A DNA stretch of 64,000 nt from Faecalibacterium sp. I3-3-33. Its GTDB lineage: Bacteria; Bacillota; Clostridia; Oscillospirales; Ruminococcaceae. The stretch spans positions 1,426,001 to 1,490,000 of the forward strand of contig NZ_CP094469.1 of the NCBI RefSeq assembly GCF_023347295.1, given 5' to 3'. Made by a program: the position numbers and the translations under genes. This document shows, in pieces, positions 58,364 through 64,000 of this stretch; the first letter of the stretch is position 1; every line of letters starts with the position of its first letter. The notes under the pieces were generated by a model. It had not been told where the DNA came from, searched no databases, and worked only from the letters and a program-made list of their open reading frames with translations.

Positions 58364-59458
58364 ATGGCTGATTTTAACGAATACAAGGGCGTATGGGTCT
58401 TTTGCGAGCAGCGCCAGGGCGCACTGATGTCCACTGACTTCGAGCTGGTGAGCGAGGCCCGTAAGCTGGCCGACGAGCTGGGCTGCGAAGTCACCGGCCT
58501 GCTGCTGGGCGACAACGTGGAGGGCATTGCCAAGGAACTGGGCGGCTACGGTGCCGACAAGGTTCTGGTCTGCGACAGCCCCCTGCTGAAGGATTACACC
58601 ACCGACGCATACGCTAAGGTCGTGTGCGATATGGTCAACGAGTACAAGCCTGAGGTGCTGCTGATCGGCGCTACCAACATTGGCCGCGACCTCGGCCCCC
58701 GCTGCGCAGCCCGTCTGCACACCGGCCTGACCGCTGATGCTACCCATCTGGATATCGATACTGCAAAGTACATCGACTTCCTGAAGGAGAGCTCCACCAT
58801 CGACCTGTCCAAGCAGAAGTTCGATATGGAAGACCGTAACCTGAAGATGACCCGTCCCGCATTCGGCGGCCATCTGATGGCTACCATCATCTGCCCCCGC
58901 TTCCGTCCCCAGATGTCCACCGTGCGTCCCGGCGTTATGAAGAAGGCTCCCTTCGATCAGGCTAAGGCTGATGCCTGCCAGATCGTCAAGCCCGCCTTCA
59001 GCCTGACCGCTGAGGACATTAAGACCGAAGTGCTGAGCGTGGAGAAGGCCGCTGAGAAGCTGGTTGACCTGATCGGCGCAGACGTTATCGTCTCTGTTGG
59101 CCGTGGCATCAGCAAGGATGTCAACAAGGGCATCGAGCTGGCCGAGCAGCTGGCAGCCGCTCTGGGCGGCGGCGTTGTGGGCGCATCCCGTGCCGTCACC
59201 GATGCAGGCTGGATGACCGCTGACCATCAGGTCGGTCAGACCGGTAAGACCGTGCACCCCAAGATCTATGTGGCTCTGGGCATTTCCGGTGCCATCCAGC
59301 ACACCGCCGGTATGCAGGATTCTGAGTGCATCATCGCTGTCAACAAGAACGAGGGTGCTCCCATCTTCGGTGTTGCTGACTACGGCATTGTGGGCGATCT
59401 GTTCAAGGTCGTGCCCGAACTCATCAAGCAGATCGAGGCAGCAAAGGCTGCTCTGTGA
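58364..59458 (+). CDS. etfA: Electron transfer flavoprotein alpha subunit EtfA
   Basis: This 364-residue subunit has the N-terminal domain (YKGVWVFCEQRQG, VLLIGATNIGRDLGPR) and a C-terminal FAD domain with VSVGRGISKDVNKGIELAEQLA, DHQVGQTGKTVHPKIYVALGISGAIQH and AINKN-like VNKNEGAPIF. It lacks the extra ferredoxin domain found in some clostridial EtfA. It is the last gene of the butyrate operon, and a strong terminator follows. Confidence 0.96.
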   Translation: MADFNEYKGVWVFCEQRQGALMSTDFELVSEARKLADELGCEVTGLLLGDNVEGIAKELGGYGADKVLVCDSPLLKDYTTDAYAKVVCDMVNEYKPEVLLIGATNIGRDLGPRCAARLHTGLTADATHLDIDTAKYIDFLKESSTIDLSKQKFDMEDRNLKMTRPAFGGHLMATIICPRFRPQMSTVRPGVMKKAPFDQAKADACQIVKPAFSLTAEDIKTEVLSVEKAAEKLVDLIGADVIVSVGRGISKDVNKGIELAEQLAAALGGGVVGASRAVTDAGWMTADHQVGQTGKTVHPKIYVALGISGAIQHTAGMQDSECIIAVNKNEGAPIFGVADYGIVGDLFKVVPELIKQIEAAKAAL

Positions 59459-59503
59459 TCAGCTGTCCCGGAACATCGTTCAATAGCATAGCCTGAATTG
59501 TGA

Positions 59504-59541
59504 GGGGCCGTTGCACATTTTTGTGCAGCGGCCCCTTTTTT
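59504..59541 (+). terminator. Strong terminator of the butyrate operon
   Basis: A 14-base stem with one mismatch (59504-59517 with 59522-59535) is followed by six T residues. Confidence 0.95.
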
Positions 59542-60005
59542 GTGCTTTTTATCAAGGAGCTGTTGTGCCGGGCACTGCACAGCGGCTCCAATTTGCTTTC
59601 CGTGGGAAAGGAGCCGAAAAGGAAATAGAACGAAGCGGCACAAAAGCGTACACAAAGCTTTGATATGCATATAAATGTATATAAATACTATAATATGCAA
59701 ACCGGAGCGCACCAGAACGCCCCAAAAAGTGTGCAATACCTGTTGCACTTGGCTGATTTTGTGGAGAAGCGCAACACAACTGTAACGTTTTCGGACTGCT
59801 TGTTACGCTTGAGTTGCGATAAAAGGGCGGAGATTTTTTAAAAAATCCGTATTTTTCTGCAAAACAGCCTCTGAACCTCTTGACGTCTGTACGTTTTTGT
59901 GATACTCTTGTGACACAAGAGTTGCAGATGTGATACAACAGAGTTGCAAACAAGTTGCAAAATCCAACATCACACTGCATGAGGCAACAGACCGGAGGCA
60001 ATCTT
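59542..60005. other. Intergenic region before the CAP-domain gene
   Basis: No convincing gene is present. The left part (about 59556-59650) can form a GGAGC...GGCTCC hairpin with a nested GTGC-CGG-GCAC, and then an AT-rich block with a TATAAT at about 59690-59695, so a small RNA is possible but unsupported. The right part holds a TTGACG box at about 59879 and the repeat cluster listed separately. A minus-strand frame of 181 codons across it runs antisense into the CAP gene and has no support. Confidence 0.5.
59898..59960. repeat. Operator-like repeat cluster upstream of the CAP-domain gene
   Basis: A perfect palindrome ACTCTTGTG-A-CACAAGAGT lies at 59904-59922. TGTGATAC occurs twice, at 59898-59905 and 59929-59936, exactly 31 bases apart, and AGAGTTGCA twice, at 59918-59926 and 59940-59948, with a third related AAGTTGCAA at 59952-59960. 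The arrangement suggests one or more binding sites for a dimeric regulator just before the ribosome-binding site. Confidence 0.7.
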
Positions 60006-60944
60006 ATGAAGCGTGCAATGAGTACCGTAAAGAATATCGCAGCAGCTGCTATGACGCTGGCTGTGGTTTTTGGCTTTGCAGGCTTCAAGCCCGTCACCGC
60101 AAACGCTGCACAGGCTGCCGTTCCTGCTACCGCTTCTGTGGAAGAAGAGAACTCTTACTTTGAAGAAGACGCTTACCAGCGCAGCTTCCTGACGCTGGTC
60201 AATAACGAGCGTGCACAGGCTGGTTTGGCTCCCGTTGCTCTGGGCGACAGCAGCCACAACGCCGCTGCAATGGAGCGTGCCGAGGAGCTGGCAGTTTCTT
60301 ACTCCTACGTCCGTCCCAACGGTCAGCGCGATTTCACCGTTCTGGCAGAGAACGGCATCAGCGATGTCTCCATCGGCGAGAACTACATGGCTGGCTGCTC
60401 CACTCCCGACGCCGCAATGGATCAGTGGATGGCTACCGATTTTACCCGCGAGCGTATCCTGAACGCCGATGCTACCACTGTGAGCGTTGGCTACTACGAA
60501 GGCGGCGTCTACAATAACTACTGGGTGCTGATCTTCTCTTACCCCGAAAATTCTCACACTGAGGACTACCGTCAGGAAGTTCTGGATCTGGTCAATGCCC
60601 AGCGCGCAAAGTACGGTCTGACTGCTCTGGAAATGGGTGATGATAACTTGACTGCCGCTGCACAGACCCGTGCCGAGGAGATCGCCGTTGTGAACTCCCA
60701 CGTCCGTCCCGATGGTTCCAAGTGCTTCACCGTCCTGAGGGACTACGGCGTCACCGATACCCCCACCGGCGAGAATGCCGCATGGGGCAGCGTCTCTCCT
60801 GAAGAGGTCGTCAACGCATGGATGAACTCCGAAGGCCATCGCGCTAACATCCTGAACCCTGAGGCTCGCAAGATGAGTGTTGGCTACTACTACAACAGCA
60901 ACAGCACTTGGGGTCATCAGTGGATCCAGATCTTTACCAAGTGA
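60006..60944 (+). CDS. Secreted protein with two tandem CAP/SCP domains
   Basis: This 312-residue protein has a signal peptide (KNIAAAAMTLAVVFGFAGF, cleavage near ANAAQA). Two CAP domains follow: the first at about residues 55-180 (LTLVNNERAQAGLAPVALG) and the second at about 190-312 (LDLVNAQRAKYGLTALEMG). The second keeps the HRANIL and GENAAWG cavity motifs; in the first, the histidine of HRANIL is replaced (TRERIL), so it may be inactive. The role of bacterial CAP proteins is poorly known. GGAGG lies seven bases before the ATG at 60006. Codon bias resembles highly expressed genes. Confidence 0.87.
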   Translation: MKRAMSTVKNIAAAAMTLAVVFGFAGFKPVTANAAQAAVPATASVEEENSYFEEDAYQRSFLTLVNNERAQAGLAPVALGDSSHNAAAMERAEELAVSYSYVRPNGQRDFTVLAENGISDVSIGENYMAGCSTPDAAMDQWMATDFTRERILNADATTVSVGYYEGGVYNNYWVLIFSYPENSHTEDYRQEVLDLVNAQRAKYGLTALEMGDDNLTAAAQTRAEEIAVVNSHVRPDGSKCFTVLRDYGVTDTPTGENAAWGSVSPEEVVNAWMNSEGHRANILNPEARKMSVGYYYNSNSTWGHQWIQIFTK

Positions 60945-60963
60945 TCAACTGCTTTCTTCTTAT

Positions 60964-61007
60964 AAAAAGACTGGCGGGGCCGCAAGGCTTCGTCAGTCTT
61001 TTTATTT
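60964..61007 (+). terminator. Terminator after the CAP-domain gene
   Basis: AAAAAGACTG pairs with CAGTCTTTTT (60964-60973 and 60994-61003) around a GC-rich inner helix. Confidence 0.88.
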
Positions 61008-61018
61008 GCGCCCGTTTG

Positions 61019-61027
61019 TGCTATACT
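61019..61027 (+). promoter_or_regulatory. Extended -10 promoter of the YigZ-family gene
   Basis: TG-C-TATACT forms an extended -10 box. No good -35 is seen at 17 bases. The GTG start follows 31 bases later. Confidence 0.6.
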
Positions 61028-61057
61028 TATTCTGAGTTCTTATCAGGAGGATCTAAC

Positions 61058-61678
61058 GTGGAGGATTACCGCACCGTCCGGGGCACGGCCACCGGCGAAT
61101 ACGAAGAGAAAAAGAGCCGCTTTATCGCGCAGCTCTCCTTTGCCGACAGCGAGGAAGTCGCCGTTGCCTTTCTGGAACAGGTGCGGGCGGCCAACCGCAC
61201 CGCACGGCACAACGTCTATGCCTATCGTCTGCGGGCGGGCAACCGCGAGCGCTATTCCGATGACGGCGAGCCGGCCAAGACCGCCGGTACGCCCGCGCTG
61301 GAGGTGCTGCAGCACAGCGGCCTGACTGACCTGATCGTGGTGATCACCCGTTATTTTGGCGGGGTGCTGCTGGGCACCGGCGGCTTGGTGCGTGCCTACA
61401 CCACCGCCACCGCCCGCGCACTGGAGAATGCCGAGGTGGTCACGGTGCGCAGCGTGGTGGAATTACAGGTGGCTGTGGACTACGCCCTCTACGAACGTGC
61501 GTCCCTGCTCATTGATGCCGCCGGGGCAAAGCAGGCACCGCCGGAGTTTACGGATCGCGTCACCCTGCGCTGGCAGATGCCGGAACACACCGAAGCTCCA
61601 CTGTTGGAGCAGCTGCGGGAGTTGACCCGGGGCAGTGCTCAGGTAACGGTGTCCGACCCGTTCTACGCACCATTTTAA
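61058..61678 (+). CDS. YigZ/IMPACT family protein
   Basis: This 206-residue protein starts at GTG with a perfect AGGAGG seven bases upstream. The sequence EYEEKKSRFIAQLSFADS, then RHNVYAYRL, SDDGEPAKTAGTPALEVL and RYFGGVLLGTGGLVRAYTTA, is the family's N-terminal domain. The C-terminal part is the DUF1949-type ferredoxin-like domain. The E. coli relative YigZ and eukaryotic IMPACT bind nucleic acid or ribosome-associated partners; the bacterial function is unsettled. The longer ORF upstream crosses the CAP-gene terminator. Confidence 0.9.
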   Translation: MEDYRTVRGTATGEYEEKKSRFIAQLSFADSEEVAVAFLEQVRAANRTARHNVYAYRLRAGNRERYSDDGEPAKTAGTPALEVLQHSGLTDLIVVITRYFGGVLLGTGGLVRAYTTATARALENAEVVTVRSVVELQVAVDYALYERASLLIDAAGAKQAPPEFTDRVTLRWQMPEHTEAPLLEQLRELTRGSAQVTVSDPFYAPF

Positions 61679-61738
61679 AAAACAAAGTCTTTTTTGCAAA
61701 CCGACACCGAACTTCCCCCTTCGACACGGCCGATGTGC

Positions 61739-61744
61739 TACAAT
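61739..61744 (+). promoter_or_regulatory. -10 box of the dGTPase-like gene
   Basis: TACAAT preceded by TG-C gives an extended -10. The -35 region is weak. A CAATTGC...GCAATTG inverted repeat (61741-61763) overlaps its end and could be an operator. Confidence 0.5.
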
Positions 61745-61820
61745 TGCCGCAGCGCAGCAATTGGGATCGGCTGCGTGCAGAGGGGAGGGAAGAAGCCCAA
61801 AAAACAAAAGGAGGATCTGT

Positions 61821-62819
61821 ATGGATGTGCGCCGGAGAACCGAAGAGATCGAGCACCTTACCTTTGCGCCGTGGGCGACCTTCAGCGATGCAAGCCGTGG
61901 CCGCGCTGTGCCGGAGCCGCAGGACCCGCTGCGCCCGGTGTTTCAGCGGGACCGCGACCGGGTGCTGCACTGCAAGGCCTTCCGACGTCTCAAGCAGAAA
62001 ACGCAGGTGTTCCTCTCGCCGGAGGGCGACCTGTACCGCACCCGGCTGACCCATACGCTGGAGGTTTCGCAGATCGCCCGCACCATCGCCCGGGGTCTGC
62101 GCTTGAACGAGGATCTGACCGAAGCCATCAGCCTTGCGCATGATCTGGGGCACACTCCCTTTGGCCACGCAGGCGAAAAGGCACTGAACGACCTTTGCCC
62201 GGGCGGCTTCCATCATTATATGCAAAGCCTGCGTGTGGTGGACCGGCTGGAAAAGGACGGCGAGGGGCTTAACCTGACGTGGGAAGTGCGCAACGGCATC
62301 GTGACCCACACCAAGGGTACATGGGCGGCTACCCCAGAGGGGCGCATCGTGCGCTTGGCAGATCAGATCGCCTTTGTCAACCATGATATCGAGGACGCCG
62401 TGCGCGCCGGTGTGCTGGACGCTGCCACCCTGCCTAAGGACTGCACGGCGATGCTGGGACAGACCAAATCTGCCCGCATCACTACCATGATCAACAGCAT
62501 CCTTACCCACAGCGAGGGGGATGTCCGCATGGGCACGGAGGAATACGAGGCATTTCTCGCCCTGCGAGATTTCATGTACGCTACCGTGTATGTGGACAAA
62601 AACGCCAAGCGCGAGGAGCAGAAGGTGGACAAGCTCATTGCCGAGCTGTACGAGTACTACCTGACCCATGTGGATCAGATGTCTAACTTTTATGTGCAGC
62701 TGGCTTATCAGGAGGGGCGGGAGCGTGCCGTCACCGACTACATCAGCGGTATGAGCGATGAGTTTGCCATCCGCACTTTTGAAGAACTGTTCGTGCCCCA
62801 GAAATGGCACGTCCTTTAA
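61821..62819 (+). CDS. dgt: dGTP triphosphohydrolase-like HD protein
   Basis: This 332-residue HD protein belongs to the dGTPase/dNTPase group, which splits dNTPs to nucleoside and triphosphate. Seen: RDRDRVLHCKAFRRLKQKTQV at the N-terminus, the histidine in RLTHTLEVSQIAR, the HD motif in SLAHDLGHTPFGHAGE and the last aspartate in RLADQIAFVNHDIED. The short form is usual in Firmicutes. AAAGGAGG lies six bases before the ATG at 61821. It directly precedes dnaG, which is a common Firmicute order and suggests joint expression. Confidence 0.93.
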   Translation: MDVRRRTEEIEHLTFAPWATFSDASRGRAVPEPQDPLRPVFQRDRDRVLHCKAFRRLKQKTQVFLSPEGDLYRTRLTHTLEVSQIARTIARGLRLNEDLTEAISLAHDLGHTPFGHAGEKALNDLCPGGFHHYMQSLRVVDRLEKDGEGLNLTWEVRNGIVTHTKGTWAATPEGRIVRLADQIAFVNHDIEDAVRAGVLDAATLPKDCTAMLGQTKSARITTMINSILTHSEGDVRMGTEEYEAFLALRDFMYATVYVDKNAKREEQKVDKLIAELYEYYLTHVDQMSNFYVQLAYQEGRERAVTDYISGMSDEFAIRTFEELFVPQKWHVL

Positions 62820-62844
62820 AACTGGAGAGGTCGTTTAAATCAAC

Positions 62845-64000
62845 ATGATCCCACACGAATACATTGAGGAACTTACCCGCCGCACCGACATCGTGGAACT
62901 GGTGGGCAGCTATGTGCAGCTCAAGCGCAAGGGACGGCTGTACGGCGGTCTGTGCCCTTTTCACAGCGAAAAAACGCCGTCCTTCTATGTGTACCCGGAC
63001 ACCCAAAGCTTTTACTGCTTCGGCTGTCAGGCAGCCGGAGATGCCATCAGCTTTGTCAAAAAGATCAACAACATCAGCAGCGGCGAGGCCATCAAGATGC
63101 TGGCCTCCCGCGCCGGGATGCCGGAGCCGCAGGAGGACGACAAGACCGGCCGTCTGCGCAGCCGGGTGCTTTCCATGAACAAGGAGGCAGCTCGCTTTTT
63201 CCACGCCTGCCTGAACTCTACCGTGGAGGAAGCGCGGCAGGCGCGCGCCTACTGGCGGCGGCGCGGGCTGGACGATAAGACCATCGTCCGGTTCGGGTTG
63301 GGCTATGCCCCCAACGACGGACAGGCGCTGTACCAGTACCTGCGGGATAAGGGCTACAACCAGCAGGAGCTGGACGCCAGCGGTCTGTTCAAGCGCAGTC
63401 CCTCCGGGCGCATCTACTGCCTGTTCTGGAAGCGCGTCATGACCCCCATCTTTGACCTGCGCGGTAATATCATTGCCTTTGGTGGGCGCGTGATGGACGA
63501 CTCCAAGCCCAAATACGTCAACAGCCCGGAAACGCTGGTCTACCACAAATCCGAGACGGTGTTTGCCATGCAAATTGCAAAACGCAGCGCTTCCCGGCGG
63601 TTCGTGCTGTGTGAGGGCTATATGGATGTCATCAGCATGCAGCAGGCTGGTATCGACACCGCCGTCTGTGCTTGCGGCACCGCCCTGACCCCCGGGCAGG
63701 TGCGCATCATCAGCGAGTATGCCGATGAAGTCATTCTGAGCTACGACTCGGACGAGGCCGGCCAGAAAGCGACCCTGCGCTCGCTGGAGCTGTTCCGTAA
63801 CAGCCCGGTAAAGGTGGGTGTGCTGCAGATCCCCGGTGCAAAGGACCCGGACGAGTATATCAAAAAATACGGTCCGGAGCGCTTTCAGGCGCTTCTGGAT
63901 GGGGTGGGCAACGCGCTGGATTTCCGGCTCAAGCGCCTGCGGGATCAGTACGATCTCTCACAGGATGCGCAGCGGCTGCAATATGTAAAGGAAGCCGTGG
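62845..64000 (+). CDS. dnaG: DNA primase DnaG (3' end beyond the window)
   Basis: At least 385 codons are visible and the frame is open at the window edge. The N-terminal CHC2 zinc domain shows CPFHSEKTPSF and FYCFGCQAAGDAI (zinc ligands Cys, His, Cys, Cys). The catalytic core contains FGGRVMDDSKPKYVNSPET, and the TOPRIM domain has LCEGYMDVISMQQAG and the acidic ILSYDSDEAGQKA. DnaG makes RNA primers for DNA replication. The ribosome-binding site before the ATG at 62845 is weak, which fits coupling to dgt 25 bases upstream. rpoD often follows in this order, but it is outside the window. Confidence 0.95.
   Translation, partial: MIPHEYIEELTRRTDIVELVGSYVQLKRKGRLYGGLCPFHSEKTPSFYVYPDTQSFYCFGCQAAGDAISFVKKINNISSGEAIKMLASRAGMPEPQEDDKTGRLRSRVLSMNKEAARFFHACLNSTVEEARQARAYWRRRGLDDKTIVRFGLGYAPNDGQALYQYLRDKGYNQQELDASGLFKRSPSGRIYCLFWKRVMTPIFDLRGNIIAFGGRVMDDSKPKYVNSPETLVYHKSETVFAMQIAKRSASRRFVLCEGYMDVISMQQAGIDTAVCACGTALTPGQVRIISEYADEVILSYDSDEAGQKATLRSLELFRNSPVKVGVLQIPGAKDPDEYIKKYGPERFQALLDGVGNALDFRLKRLRDQYDLSQDAQRLQYVKEAV

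Noticed and set aside
59552..60097. A 181-codon minus-strand frame between etfA and the CAP gene
   Set aside because: It begins inside the CAP gene signal peptide on the opposite strand, ends in a hairpin region and has no recognisable features.

Overview
The window looks like a chromosome segment of Faecalibacterium (F. prausnitzii/duncaniae group), a GC-rich, low-oxygen gut Clostridium-class bacterium. The evidence is a butyrate operon of thiolase, crotonase, 3-hydroxybutyryl-CoA dehydrogenase, butyryl-CoA dehydrogenase and EtfBA beside a 448-residue butyryl-CoA:acetate CoA-transferase. Anaerobic (early cobalt insertion) cobamide genes, a flavodiiron protein, an HrcA-type CIRCE site and Firmicute-style promoters agree with this. 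The species assignment is inference from gene content and protein sequences read by eye. No insertion sequence, prophage or CRISPR array was seen.

Positions 1-17.9 kb (minus strand) hold one large cobamide unit. It starts from a consensus promoter (17897-17925) and a cobalamin riboswitch (17677-17873). A leader terminator and a 160-base imperfect palindrome follow. The genes then run cbiK (as a lipoprotein), a two-domain lipoprotein, a BtuF-like binding protein, a BtuC-like permease, a single ORF fusing a BtuD-like ATPase to CbiD, cbiF, cbiG, cbiH, cbiJ, cbiET, cbiA, cobT, cobU, cobS, a miniature CobU-like gene, a cobC-like phosphatase, cbiB and cobD. Most junctions from the permease onward overlap by 1-8 bases, so translation is probably coupled. 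CbiC, CbiL, CbiP and the adenosyltransferase are not in the window and may lie beyond position 1.

Positions 18-31.5 kb hold housekeeping and accessory genes: an ABC exporter pair, cutC, galK-galT with a small AT-rich ORF, an XpaC-like membrane protein, and htpG under a perfect CIRCE. They also hold a C-GCAxxG-C-C protein with an esterase-like hydrolase, an unknown protein with an HD-domain protein, and a GNAT acetyltransferase.

Positions 31.5-47.3 kb carry a secreted alpha/beta hydrolase with a transglutaminase-like protein, rmuC, a flavodiiron protein, tRNA-Gly(CCC), a family 5 solute-binding lipoprotein, murD with a GNAT gene, a PLP-dependent YnbB-family enzyme, mgsA and proC-proB-proA. 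Divergent from proC is a TetR-family regulator, followed by a radical SAM enzyme of unknown substrate.

Positions 49-59.5 kb form the energy-metabolism core. The gene but (minus) is divergent from coaD-thl-crt-hbd-bcd-etfB-etfA (plus). The shared intergenic region has two Rex-like palindromes, one overlapping the but -10 box. The right end (60-64 kb) has a secreted tandem-CAP-domain protein behind a repeat-rich operator-like region, a YigZ-family protein, a dGTPase-like protein and the 5' part of dnaG.
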